Part shown: one piece after another, positions 34,468 to 43,704 of the stretch
How positions within the stretch are numbered: position 1 is the first letter of the stretch
How the letters are laid out: each line of letters begins with the position of its first letter
Source: Gramella jeungdoensis
GTDB taxonomy: Bacteria; Bacteroidota; Bacteroidia; Flavobacteriales; Flavobacteriaceae
NCBI RefSeq assembly: GCF_023805255.1
Contig: NZ_JAMSCK010000003.1
Location: forward strand, 372,001 to 436,000
DNA: 64,000 bases
Reading direction: 5' to 3'
Translations under genes and position numbers: made by a program
Notes under the pieces: generated by a model
Seen by the model: only the letters and a program-made list of their open reading frames with translations
What the model was told of the DNA's origin: nothing
Databases searched by the model: none

Positions 34468-37233
34468 ATGAAAAAACTTCTAACTCTCCTGTTTTTCCTT
34501 AGCATAAGCGGGATGATGGCCCAAGTTGTCATTACCGGTACTGTTACAGATGAAAAAGGAAAGCCTATTTCGGGAGTAAATATCATGGTTGAAAATGAGA
34601 CCGTGGGCACTTCAACAGATTTCAAGGGTGAATTCACCCTTGAAACAACAGCAAATTTACCGTTTAATTTAGTATTTTCAGCAATAGGCTATGGTTTGAA
34701 ATCAATACCAGTTGGCTCTGCAGGTCAAACCGTTAATGTGGTGCTTACGGAAGATGAAACTCAGCTTGGAGAGGTCGTGGTTTCCGCCTCAAGAACTCCC
34801 GAGAGGATTTTTGAATCACCGGTAAGTGTTGAACTAATTGACAGGCAAGACATTCAAAATACTGCTTCAGCAGACTTCTACGGGGAGCTTGAAAACCTTA
34901 AAGGGGTGGATATTAATACTAATAGTCTCACCTTTAAATCGGTAAATACAAGAGGCTTCGCGACCTTTGCAAACACAAGGTTTGTACAACTTGTAGACGG
35001 GATTGATAATTCTTCCCCCGCGCTCAATTTCGTCCTTGGAAATCTTCTGGGGATATCACAGCTTGATCTAAATAATATCGAATTATTACCAGGGGCATCC
35101 TCGGCTCTGTATGGAGCAAATGCTTTTAACGGGATCCTTTTTATGAACAGTAAAAGTCCTTTTGAATTCCAGGGTTTAAGTGCTTATGCCACGGGTGGTG
35201 TTACCTCTCAGGATGCCGCCGGTACTAACGGTTATTATGATGTTGGAGTAAGGCTTGCCAATAAATTTTCAGATAAGTTCGCCGCTAAGTTCAATTTTTC
35301 CTATTTAGAGGGAACAGACTGGTTTGCAGTAAGCGAAGAAAATCTGATAAATCCTGGTGCAGGGCGTGCTGAAGATCCCAATTACGACGGCTTAAATATT
35401 TATGGTGATGAGGTAAACATAAATATAAGAGGTGTAGGTACCGCCCTTGTAGCGGCAGGACTTCTTCCTGCGGGGTCGGAGCAATTACTTCCCAATGAAG
35501 CCGTGAGCCGAACTGGCTATGCAGAAACGAGTCTCCACGATTACAATGCGAAAAGCCTGAAGCTTGACGCTGCTTTGCACTACAGACCTTTTGCCGACGA
35601 TTTTGAAATCATTTATTTGGGAAAATATGGTAGAGGATCAACTATTTATCAGGGAACAAATCGTTATGCTATAAAAGATTTCTGGTTACAGCAACATAAA
35701 TTAGAAGTTAAGAATAATAATTTTTTTCTACGCGGTTATATAACTGATGAAGATGCCGGAGATTCCTACGATACGAGATTCGCAGCAATAAATATTAACC
35801 GGGTATGGAAGTCAGATCAGCAATGGTTTGGAGAATATGCCGGAGCATTCGTTCAGGCCAGAAGCCAGGGTGCCTCCGAAGACCAGGCTCATGCCATTGC
35901 AAGGCAATTTGCCGATACTGGCCGGTTAGTGCCGGGAACACAGGAATTTCAACAGGCCTTTAATGAAGTAGTTTCTGATCCTGATTTCACCACCGGTGCG
36001 AAATTTCAGGATCAGTCTCAGTTAAAACACATAGATGCAAACTATAATTTTAGCCACTTGACTGATGCATTTGCAGATATCCAGGTAGGTGGCTCATACC
36101 GGCAGTATAAACTAAATTCTTCAGGAACAATTTTTACAGATATTGATGGGCCAATTCAGTACAATGAATATGGATTATATTCCCAGATTCAGAAAAAACT
36201 GATTGATGAAAGGCTGAAACTGACTGGGTCTATGAGATATGACAAATCTGAACTTTTTGAAGGACAGGTAACCCCAAGATTTTCCATAGGATATACAATT
36301 GGGGAGGATAAAAATCATAATATTCGTGCTTCAGTACAAACCGCTTTTAGAAATCCAACAACCCAGGATCTCTATATTGGTCTGAATTCCGGTCGGGCCA
36401 TTCTGGTAGGCGCTGCAGAGGATAATCTGGACAGGGATGTGAGAACCTTTCCCGTTAGTGGAGGTGGCCAGGCCGTTACCGGTTCTCCAACCGTTGAAGT
36501 TGTAGGAAGACAGGCCTATGAAAATGCATTTTCACTGAATTCGGTTTTACGTGGTGCTCCCCAGAAAGCGGAGGTGGATCTGGTACAACCCGAAGAAGCT
36601 GTGGTTTATGAAATTGGCTATCGTTCGCAAATGGACCGGGTAAGTATAGATGCAAGTTTTTATTACAATGTCTATGAGAACTTCATTTCTAATGAAACCA
36701 CTTTGGTTCCTTTTTACGGAGAGGTTGGAGACAATAGCCTGTCTCTATTAGCATTACAGAATGAAGATTATTTCCCCTACCAAACTTATACTAATTCTGA
36801 TGCAGATGTTAAATCTTATGGTGCAGTTATAGGCTTAAATGTTGAGTTATGGGATAATTATAGTTTAGAAACTAATTATACCTATGCCGAGCAGGATTTT
36901 GATCAGGCGTCCGATCCGGATTTCAGAACCAGTTTCAACACACCTAAACACCGCGTGAAAGCATCTTTCGGAAGTCCGGAAGCTTATGAGAATTTCGGGT
37001 TCAAATTAAGTTATAGGTGGAGTGATGAATATTTCTGGCAGGCCACTTTTGCAGATGGAAATGTGCCGGCATATTCAGTACTTGACGCCCAGGTTAACTA
37101 CACCATTCCCAGGTGGAAAGCGAGGATCAAGCTAGGCGCTAATAATATTTTAGGTGATGAATATGTTACTGCTTATGGAACGGGTTATATAGGATCGCAA
37201 TATTTTGCTTCTGTTATTTTTAATAATCTGTAA
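34468..37233 (+). CDS. TonB-dependent outer-membrane receptor
   Basis: A 921-residue receptor. Signal peptide (1-18, ending MMAQ), a carboxypeptidase-regulatory-like beta domain (about 20-95, GTVTDEKGKPISGVNIMVE), a plug domain (about 105-215) and a barrel with many aromatic-ended strands. No SusD-like gene follows, so it is not a standard SusCD pair; substrate could be a siderophore, cofactor or metal complex. Its 253-bp upstream region is very AT-rich with small inverted repeats and no clear TAnnTTTG element. Confidence 0.92.
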   Translation: MKKLLTLLFFLSISGMMAQVVITGTVTDEKGKPISGVNIMVENETVGTSTDFKGEFTLETTANLPFNLVFSAIGYGLKSIPVGSAGQTVNVVLTEDETQLGEVVVSASRTPERIFESPVSVELIDRQDIQNTASADFYGELENLKGVDINTNSLTFKSVNTRGFATFANTRFVQLVDGIDNSSPALNFVLGNLLGISQLDLNNIELLPGASSALYGANAFNGILFMNSKSPFEFQGLSAYATGGVTSQDAAGTNGYYDVGVRLANKFSDKFAAKFNFSYLEGTDWFAVSEENLINPGAGRAEDPNYDGLNIYGDEVNINIRGVGTALVAAGLLPAGSEQLLPNEAVSRTGYAETSLHDYNAKSLKLDAALHYRPFADDFEIIYLGKYGRGSTIYQGTNRYAIKDFWLQQHKLEVKNNNFFLRGYITDEDAGDSYDTRFAAININRVWKSDQQWFGEYAGAFVQARSQGASEDQAHAIARQFADTGRLVPGTQEFQQAFNEVVSDPDFTTGAKFQDQSQLKHIDANYNFSHLTDAFADIQVGGSYRQYKLNSSGTIFTDIDGPIQYNEYGLYSQIQKKLIDERLKLTGSMRYDKSELFEGQVTPRFSIGYTIGEDKNHNIRASVQTAFRNPTTQDLYIGLNSGRAILVGAAEDNLDRDVRTFPVSGGGQAVTGSPTVEVVGRQAYENAFSLNSVLRGAPQKAEVDLVQPEEAVVYEIGYRSQMDRVSIDASFYYNVYENFISNETTLVPFYGEVGDNSLSLLALQNEDYFPYQTYTNSDADVKSYGAVIGLNVELWDNYSLETNYTYAEQDFDQASDPDFRTSFNTPKHRVKASFGSPEAYENFGFKLSYRWSDEYFWQATFADGNVPAYSVLDAQVNYTIPRWKARIKLGANNILGDEYVTAYGTGYIGSQYFASVIFNNL

Positions 37234-37239
37234 AAAATG

Positions 37240-37333
37240 CGGTCTTAAATTTAATTAAACCTCATTCCGAATTTATTTAAGAGTCTAAGTATCAACAAAT
37301 TTAAGTTCAGTTTGAATAATTAACTTAAGACCG
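37240..37333. repeat. Long imperfect inverted repeat between convergent genes
   Basis: CGGTCTTAAATTTAATTAA (37240-37258) and, inverted, TAATTAACTTAAGACCG (37317-37333) are complementary except for one mismatch and one gap, with a loop of about 58 nt. It fills the space between the receptor and the ABC transporter genes. It may be a bidirectional terminator or a remnant of a small repeat element. Confidence 0.5.
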
Positions 37334-37342
37334 TAATTATTA

Positions 37343-38047
37343 TTACTCTAAAATTTCTCTTGAAAAATAATCTTCAAGTTCATTAAGAGTGGCTTCTGAA
37401 GTCTCGATATCCCTTACAATATCTCCTTTATCCAGAACTACGATACGTTCACACACTTCGGTTACGTGAATAAGATCATGACTTGAAATAAGCACCGTGG
37501 TGCCGGTTTTAGACAGTTCTTTCAATAGTTTCTTCAATCTTATCTGGGTAGTAGGATCAAGATTGGCAAAAGGCTCATCCAGGATCACCACTTCCGGGTC
37601 ACCGATAAGAGCCGCGACAATACCAACCTTTTTCTGGTTTCCTTTTGAAAGATCCCTGAGATATTTTTTTCGGCCGATGATCTCACCATTGAAAAGATCT
37701 TCGAACTGGGTAAGAAAAGAATCAATATCGGCCTTATTCCTGTTGCGGAGCTCTCCTATGAAGTAAAAATATTCTTCAGGAGTCAAATATCCAATCAGGA
37801 AGCTTTCATCGATGAAGGAAGACGTAAATGGCTTCCACTCCTCGCTTTCACTTACAGTTATATCATTATTGAAGATATTTCCGGTGGTTGGTTGAATAAG
37901 GTCCAGCAACAGGCTAAAAAAAGTGGTCTTTCCGGCACCGTTATTTCCCACCAGGCCGAAATTCTGCCCAGAAGGTATATCTAAACGCTCAATATTTAGC
38001 ACTTTAGTACCATTATATACTTTTGAAAGATTGGTTGCAGTTATCAT
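37343..38047 (-). CDS. ABC transporter ATP-binding protein
   Basis: A 234-residue ATPase with Walker A GNNGAGKTT (34-42), signature LSKGNQKK, Walker B VVILDEP, and the switch His in LISSHD. It is encoded 10 bp after a large permease gene and is probably its energising subunit. Substrate unknown; the Nat/CcmA-like sequence suggests export. Confidence 0.93.
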   Translation of the reverse strand: MITATNLSKVYNGTKVLNIERLDIPSGQNFGLVGNNGAGKTTFFSLLLDLIQPTTGNIFNNDITVSESEEWKPFTSSFIDESFLIGYLTPEEYFYFIGELRNRNKADIDSFLTQFEDLFNGEIIGRKKYLRDLSKGNQKKVGIVAALIGDPEVVILDEPFANLDPTTQIRLKKLLKELSKTGTTVLISSHDLIHVTEVCERIVVLDKGDIVRDIETSEATLNELEDYFSREILE

Positions 38048-38057
38048 TATAAAACTT

Positions 38058-39542
38058 TTATTCTCCTTTTTGTTTAAATCCCTGAATCATCACGTACTTT
38101 CTGCGGCGGTATCTCTGTTCCAGAAAAGTTAGTAAACTTGGCCGTATTATCAACCCGATGGTTCCGAGCCCGGCAAGAAAACCTACGGCAATTTCATAAT
38201 TTATAAACTTATTGATGATCCAGAAGAAAAATATCGGGATCAGCAATAAAGGAAGTCCAACAAGCCATTGAGAAGCCCCGGTACCCTGATAATTCATAAA
38301 AGGACTTTTATCCAGATCTATCCGTTTTTTATTGAAAGACCCGGCATAAAGTAAGATCGGGATATTTACCCCCATATTATATAAGGCGCAGGCCAGGTTA
38401 AGCAACAAAATATTCCACCCAAAATACACATAAGGTGTAGATAAGATAGCAAGAACTACAACACTAAAAGTTATAAGTCCCATTTTAGATGCAAGGTATT
38501 GCCGCATTGAAATATTCTGAGCCATGATCATGGGATAATAAGAAGCATCCCACGAAGGCACGAACTGCCCGAAATTGATCATGAAAATCCCGGTTATAAA
38601 GATTCCCACGAATACGAAAAATGCCGGCATTTCCTGGTAACTGTCATTTGGATAAAAAATAAGTCCGTAGGCCAGGAATAACAGCGACAGGTAAATAGTG
38701 GTTTTTGGTCTTTTATTCCTCCATATAAGTTTCAGGTCCTGCTGAAGAAACGGGGCGATGCTTCCAAATTTCTTTGTCCAGCCAAATTCCCGGGTGTTAG
38801 CTTCGGTACTTCTGCCCTTTAGGTGAGCATCCAGGTAAAACTTTGCCTGAAGATTCAACTGGTTCCATTTATAGAGCAAAAGAAGAATAATCACCGGAAC
38901 TATGGCCAGGTAAGGATTCTGTACCAAAAATTCCAGAAGTTTTCCGAAGTAAAAGGTGATCTGAAAAACCTTCAGATAATCCAGCAGTGCAAGTATAATT
39001 CCAATTAATACTACTGGAATAAGTGCCTTCAGGTTCTCTGTAAAACGTTTCTTTATGATGAAATTGAGATAATTAACACTTAAAGTGATGGCATAAACTC
39101 CAATAATCCAACCCAGCATGTTCAAAGTTCCATAATCACCTTTTACGATACAGAAGGTGGCAAATGGAATGATGAGAAAAAGAGGAAGAATATTGTAAAA
39201 AGAGTAAAGGGATTTTAGCAGCACGAAGTTCACAACCTTCCTTTTTTTTATCGGAAGTGTCATAAGAGGTTTAATGTCTATAACCGGCAAGGTTTGAAGC
39301 ATGAACCTGAAGATAAGTTCAAAGCAAAAATAAACCAGTGCGAACCTGTTCACCACTTGCAACGGATCTCCGGAAGGATCAAATTCTTTTAGTAAAGGAT
39401 ACAGGGCAACTCCGAAAAAGAGAAACATCGCTGAAAAATAGAGCGCGAGAAAGGCCATAAGGATCTTGAGCCCCAGGCTTTTTCCAAAACTGGCCGATCT
39501 GAAAAAGGCTTTCCACTCTAACCAAATGAATTTCTCAAACAT
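38058..39542 (-). CDS. ABC transporter permease, DUF5687-like
   Basis: A 494-residue integral membrane protein with about 10-12 TM helices and no nucleotide-binding domain. I place it in DUF5687 from memory (start MFEKFIWLEWKAFFRSASFGKSL), a family paired with ABC ATPases in Bacteroidetes. It lies 10 bp before the ATPase gene. The transported molecule cannot be told. Confidence 0.8.
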   Translation of the reverse strand: MFEKFIWLEWKAFFRSASFGKSLGLKILMAFLALYFSAMFLFFGVALYPLLKEFDPSGDPLQVVNRFALVYFCFELIFRFMLQTLPVIDIKPLMTLPIKKRKVVNFVLLKSLYSFYNILPLFLIIPFATFCIVKGDYGTLNMLGWIIGVYAITLSVNYLNFIIKKRFTENLKALIPVVLIGIILALLDYLKVFQITFYFGKLLEFLVQNPYLAIVPVIILLLLYKWNQLNLQAKFYLDAHLKGRSTEANTREFGWTKKFGSIAPFLQQDLKLIWRNKRPKTTIYLSLLFLAYGLIFYPNDSYQEMPAFFVFVGIFITGIFMINFGQFVPSWDASYYPMIMAQNISMRQYLASKMGLITFSVVVLAILSTPYVYFGWNILLLNLACALYNMGVNIPILLYAGSFNKKRIDLDKSPFMNYQGTGASQWLVGLPLLLIPIFFFWIINKFINYEIAVGFLAGLGTIGLIIRPSLLTFLEQRYRRRKYVMIQGFKQKGE

Positions 39543-39613
39543 AAAACCACGCTTTATTTCTATATGTATAGAAATTTAAAGGAATGTTACGATTATAAAA
39601 TCTGCATACTTTG

Positions 39614-39621
39614 TATTTTTG
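39614..39621 (+). promoter_or_regulatory. -7 promoter element of the PaaE-like gene
   Basis: TATTTTTG, full TAnnTTTG match, 17 nt before the ATG at 39639. Confidence 0.5.
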
Positions 39622-39638
39622 CGCACAAATAAAAAGTA

Positions 39639-40688
39639 ATGAACAAGTTTTATCCGCTAAAAATAAAGGAAATAATTCGCGAAACATCTCAGGCGGTAAG
39701 TTTATCTTTTGAAATTCCGGAAAATTTAAAGGAAGAATTCGATTTTTCAGCCGGCCAGTACATCACGATAAAGACAGAAGCAGATGGCGAAGAAATAAGA
39801 AGGGCTTACTCACTATGTTCAGCCCCAAACTCAGATGAGTTCAAAGTAACCGTAAAGGAAGTTGAAGGTGGTAGGTTTTCTGTGATCGCCAATAATAAAT
39901 TAGTTGCAGGAGATATTCTTGATGTGCATCCACCAGAGGGTAAATTCATTTTAAAGCCCGGAGAAGGAAGAAAGAACTATGCTGCTTTCGCAGCAGGAAG
40001 CGGTATTACTCCTATTCTCTCTATCATCAAAACGGTATTGAGAGATGAACCACATAGCAAATTCGTACTTACTTACGGGAATAAATCTATAGACGATACT
40101 ATTTTCTTCAAAGAGCTTCTGGAGCTCCAATCAGAATTTCCCCACAGGTTATTCATTGAATTTGTCTACAGCAGGACAAAGGAAGAAAATGCCCATTTTG
40201 GCAGAATAGAGACCAGCACTGTTAATTATGTTCTGAAAAACAAGTTTCAGGACCATCCCTTCGATATGTTCTATCTCTGTGGCCCTGAGCCTATGATCAA
40301 GCACGTTTCAGAAGTGCTCAAAGAAAACGGTGTGGAGGACGAGCAGATCCTGTTCGAGCTTTTCACTAATTCAGAGGAAGAAAAGGAAATTGAAGGAGAT
40401 ACCGATGGAGAAACCCAGGTAACTATCCTGGTTGATGATGAAGAATATTCTTTTTCAATGGATCGTAAAAATGCTGTTCTTGATGAGGCACTGGAACATG
40501 ATATTGATGTTCCTTTTTCATGCCAGGGAGGAATTTGTAGTAGTTGCATGGCCCGTATTACTGAAGGTAAAGCCGAGATGAGCAAGAATCAGATCCTTAC
40601 CGAGGATGAAATTGAAGAAGGTTTTGTATTAACCTGTCAGGCGCACCCTACCACTCCAACTCTTAAGCTGGACTTTGACGATCTATAA
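39639..40688 (+). CDS. paaE: PaaE-like ferredoxin-NAD(P)H reductase with 2Fe-2S domain
   Basis: A 349-residue three-domain oxidoreductase. The FAD domain has RAYSLCS (55-61), the NAD(P) domain has FAAGSGITPILSI, and the C-terminal plant-type ferredoxin domain has four cysteines C295, C300, C303 and C333 (CQGGICSSC). In phenylacetate degradation PaaE passes electrons to the PaaABC oxygenase; none of those genes is here, so in this organism it may serve another oxygenase. It is monocistronic and divergent from the ABC permease. Confidence 0.85.
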   Translation: MNKFYPLKIKEIIRETSQAVSLSFEIPENLKEEFDFSAGQYITIKTEADGEEIRRAYSLCSAPNSDEFKVTVKEVEGGRFSVIANNKLVAGDILDVHPPEGKFILKPGEGRKNYAAFAAGSGITPILSIIKTVLRDEPHSKFVLTYGNKSIDDTIFFKELLELQSEFPHRLFIEFVYSRTKEENAHFGRIETSTVNYVLKNKFQDHPFDMFYLCGPEPMIKHVSEVLKENGVEDEQILFELFTNSEEEKEIEGDTDGETQVTILVDDEEYSFSMDRKNAVLDEALEHDIDVPFSCQGGICSSCMARITEGKAEMSKNQILTEDEIEEGFVLTCQAHPTTPTLKLDFDDL

Positions 40689-40696
40689 TTAATAAG

Positions 40697-41770
40697 TCAG
40701 TTATTCAGAATCTCATTGATCTTTAATAATACCATTTCCGGAGGAATGCTGCGCATCACATCTTCGTAGCCCTCCGGAACCTTATTTCCATATACCGAAG
40801 TAGGTATCTTCGGATAACGCTCAAGATCGGGTAGAATACAATTTTCCATGGGCTGATTAAGAGCCTTGAATCCGGTATAGGGATGGGTCACACCCCATAA
40901 ACTTACCACAGGCACACCATAAATAGCAGCCAGGTGGGCATTCCCACTATCCATAGATAGCATGGCATCGAGGTTTGAAATCAGGCTAAGCTCTTCAGTA
41001 AACCTTAATTTCCCGACCACACAAATACAATTATCATATTTTTGCTCCCAGATTTCCAGCTGTTCTCTTTCAGCATCACCTCCACCAAAAAGTATTATTT
41101 TAGTTTTGCCTTTAGAAGCCAGTTCTGCGATAACTTTTTCCATTAGATCTTCCGGATAACATTTGGACATATGCTGTGCAAAAGGAGCTATTCCCAGCCA
41201 TTTTCGGGAATCCTTCCCGATAACTTCATAAATCTTGGGAATTAATTTTCTTTTCTGAGGCGGAATATAATCTGAAAGATTAAGCGGAAAGCCAAGTTCT
41301 CTGAAAACATCGGCATAACGCTGGTGTGTGGATTTTAGAGGTTTAAATTCCTTATTGTTCTCTCTGGTAAGCGCCTTTTTTTCAGATCTCCCCTTGTCTA
41401 TCTGCTTACAGGGAATACCGTATAAATAAAAGACCGATTTAAGAATATTACTGCGAAGAACGTCATGAAGATCGGCCACCATATCTATCTCCTCGTCCCG
41501 GAGCTCCCTCGCCAGCGTTCCAAGACCCATAACTCCACTATGCACTCCCTTAACATCCGCTTCGTAGATACGAACATTTGGCAAATGACTGAAAAGTGGT
41601 GTAAAAAACCCGCGAGTAAGAACAGTCACGGTAATATTAGGATAAGTATGGACAAGTACGCTCAGTACAGGGACCATCATCGCGACATCTCCCATAGCCG
41701 AAAGCCGGATCACAAGAATATGTGGCCCCTTTCCGCTTTTTTGAGCTAAGGAATTTTCAGAGCCGTCCAT
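40697..41770 (-). CDS. Glycosyltransferase family 9 (heptosyltransferase-like)
   Basis: A 357-residue GT-B enzyme of family 9. LVIRLSAMGDVAMMVPVL near the N-terminus and SMDSGNAHLAAIYGVPVVSLWG with the conserved D-S-G-x-x-H are hallmarks. It probably adds heptose or a related sugar to lipopolysaccharide core from an ADP-sugar. It follows a DUF4254 gene by 6 bp, a pairing common in Bacteroidetes. Convergent with paaE, 8 bp apart. Confidence 0.88.
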   Translation of the reverse strand: MDGSENSLAQKSGKGPHILVIRLSAMGDVAMMVPVLSVLVHTYPNITVTVLTRGFFTPLFSHLPNVRIYEADVKGVHSGVMGLGTLARELRDEEIDMVADLHDVLRSNILKSVFYLYGIPCKQIDKGRSEKKALTRENNKEFKPLKSTHQRYADVFRELGFPLNLSDYIPPQKRKLIPKIYEVIGKDSRKWLGIAPFAQHMSKCYPEDLMEKVIAELASKGKTKIILFGGGDAEREQLEIWEQKYDNCICVVGKLRFTEELSLISNLDAMLSMDSGNAHLAAIYGVPVVSLWGVTHPYTGFKALNQPMENCILPDLERYPKIPTSVYGNKVPEGYEDVMRSIPPEMVLLKINEILNN

Positions 41771-41776
41771 AACAGT

Positions 41777-42385
41777 TTACTTATTACTACGAAGTACCGG
41801 ATTTAGTTCTTCGTCGTTGTACATTTTCATTTGCTTGTAGACCTTCATATACTTATCTCCGTTAGAGATATCTTCAAGTAACTGGTCTATCGCCGTAGAA
41901 AGGTCTACCTGCTGCTCCAGTAATACATCCAGCTTTGCTTTACATTTCATCTGGTGCTCCTGGGATGCGTCCTGCCGGTTAGCCTCCTCGTTCATATGAT
42001 AAATCTTAAGCGCAAGTATCGAAAGTCTGTCAATCGCCCAGGCAGGACTTTCGGAGTTTATTGTCGCATTCTCCTTAGGCTTCACATCTTTATATTTTTC
42101 CAGAAAATAACTGTCTATGTATTCTACCGTATCGGTACGATCCTGGTTAGAGGCGTCGATCAGCCTTTTCAGTTTCAGGGCAGCTTCAGGATCTATATTC
42201 TGATCCCTTATAATATCCTCGTAATGCCATTGAACAGTATCTATCCAGCACTTTCGGTAAAGCAGATGCTCAAGTAAATTTTTATCTGCATCATAGGGAT
42301 TTACGAATTCCTGATCTACACTGTCTATTTCGTGATATTTCTCTATAACTTCCCTGAAGATCGTATTGGCCTTATCTGAAAACAT
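41777..42385 (-). CDS. DUF4254 protein
   Basis: A 202-residue, mostly helical, soluble protein with the DUF4254 pattern (NLLEHLLYRKCWIDTVQWHYED, RTDTVEYIDSYFL, PAWAIDRLSILALKIYHMNEE). Function unknown. Its start is 6 bp upstream of the glycosyltransferase gene on the same strand, and the association suggests a role in lipopolysaccharide assembly. A 121-bp gap with no recognisable feature precedes it. Confidence 0.8.
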   Translation of the reverse strand: MFSDKANTIFREVIEKYHEIDSVDQEFVNPYDADKNLLEHLLYRKCWIDTVQWHYEDIIRDQNIDPEAALKLKRLIDASNQDRTDTVEYIDSYFLEKYKDVKPKENATINSESPAWAIDRLSILALKIYHMNEEANRQDASQEHQMKCKAKLDVLLEQQVDLSTAIDQLLEDISNGDKYMKVYKQMKMYNDEELNPVLRSNK

Positions 42386-42506
42386 ACTTAATTATTTCTC
42401 TGTTTTTAATAATTCATTCCGGAGCTATTCCGGCAGTTTTATAGCGAGTACAAAGATATTATTTTTAGGAAGAGTAATGCCTGAAAGTATCAGTAAACCT
42501 TAGCTT

Positions 42507-43430
42507 TTAAACAAAAAAAGCGACTATGAAGGGCATCAAAATCAGGGTGGCGAGAATTATTTCCTTAAATATCCTGTCTTTTTTACTGTCAAAATAATTT
42601 GAAGCGATTATACTGAGAGGAACAAAAAAGAAGATTAGTTCGCTTCCGTTCTTGGTTGGAGAAAATATGGCAACTGCCGCCCCTACTGCAAGACTGAATA
42701 AAATCATATTTAAGATTGGACGCCTTGTGATACTCGCTTTCTGGATCGCCGCAAAATACTGGAAGAGCGTCCAAACCAAAAGACCCAGAATTATACTAAG
42801 CGGAATCAGTATTTTAAGATCGCCGTAGGTAGAGAAGTCAAAATCACTCATCTGAAACCAGTCTGAAAATGAATAGAACTGATCATAGGCCAGCAGATGA
42901 AAAGTGATAGTAAGTGAGGCTACAGCTGCAAATGCAACTAAAGGTACAAGCCAGTTTCTAAAGGCGGAAGCAAAATTAAGTATCGCAAAAAACACAATTG
43001 CAAAGAAGAGACCCGACCAAAAATGATATAAGGTGGCAATACTTATCCAGAAGGTTGCATCAAATATCTTTTTCTGAATAAACTTGTGAGATCTTAAACT
43101 TATTATCCTTCTCAAAGCAAAAAGGATACAAAGGTTTGCGATAATCACCGATTCATTCTTCAACAAGCTGAAAAAAGAAATGGAAAATACAGCAAATAAT
43201 AAGGTTTTATAGGCACTTCGCTTGGTCAATTCATTCTTTTTAGCAATAAAATTGAGCACCAGCAAACTTAGAACAAGCACAAAAAGAGCAGCCAGTTTTT
43301 CAAAGAATTCGGCCCAGCTAAAACCGTTTTCCCAGCTTGTAAAGTTAACGCCAATATAGAAAGCGCAAATCAGCAGAACGATCACCGTAAGATTTAAAGG
43401 TTTGGATTTGCTAAAAAAGCTTGTTAGCAT
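42507..43430 (-). CDS. Integral membrane protein, DUF6427-like
   Basis: A 307-residue protein with about 9 TM helices (from FFSKSKPLNLTVIVLLICAFYIG onward). I think it is DUF6427, from memory. No catalytic motif is seen. It is divergent from the DUF6341-like gene, 43 bp apart, in an arrangement I recall from other Flavobacteriia that often lies beside purD. Confidence 0.7.
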   Translation of the reverse strand: MLTSFFSKSKPLNLTVIVLLICAFYIGVNFTSWENGFSWAEFFEKLAALFVLVLSLLVLNFIAKKNELTKRSAYKTLLFAVFSISFFSLLKNESVIIANLCILFALRRIISLRSHKFIQKKIFDATFWISIATLYHFWSGLFFAIVFFAILNFASAFRNWLVPLVAFAAVASLTITFHLLAYDQFYSFSDWFQMSDFDFSTYGDLKILIPLSIILGLLVWTLFQYFAAIQKASITRRPILNMILFSLAVGAAVAIFSPTKNGSELIFFFVPLSIIASNYFDSKKDRIFKEIILATLILMPFIVAFFV

Positions 43431-43450
43431 TGGCGTTTTTTATATTTTTG
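43421..43450 (+). promoter_or_regulatory. Bacteroidetes promoter of the DUF6341-like gene
   Basis: TTG at 43421-43423, 19-bp spacer, TATTTTTG at 43443-43450. Both elements and the spacing fit the consensus. The ATG follows at 43474. The TTG overlaps the start of the divergent DUF6427-like gene. Confidence 0.7.
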
Positions 43451-43473
43451 TATTCACAAATAAAGTTCATACA

Positions 43474-43704
43474 ATGAGAGATTTTTTTGAGGGAATAGCC
43501 TGGCTTTTTGAAAACATACTTTTTTATCCTCTTGATGCTTTAAGAGAACTTGAACTGGATTCCTGGTTTCTTGCAAATATCCTTAACTGGATTTTCCTTA
43601 TCGTTGGTCTCGTTGCATTCTTCTACTGGATGAAGCAATTACAGAAATTCAACGACAGAAATGAAGAGAACAGAGAATCTACTTCTCATTCTTTCTTAGG
43701 ATAA
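43474..43704 (+). CDS. Small membrane protein, DUF6341-like
   Basis: A 76-residue protein from the ATG at 43474, [17 protein letters not shown]. The frame extends upstream to 43402, but that part overlaps the promoter and the divergent gene. One clear TM helix ([21 protein letters not shown], about 29-49), then a charged tail. I recall it as DUF6341. Its stop overlaps the convergent purD stop by 9 bp. Confidence 0.8.
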   Translation: MRDFFEGIAWLFENILFYPLDALRELELDSWFLANILNWIFLIVGLVAFFYWMKQLQKFNDRNEENRESTSHSFLG

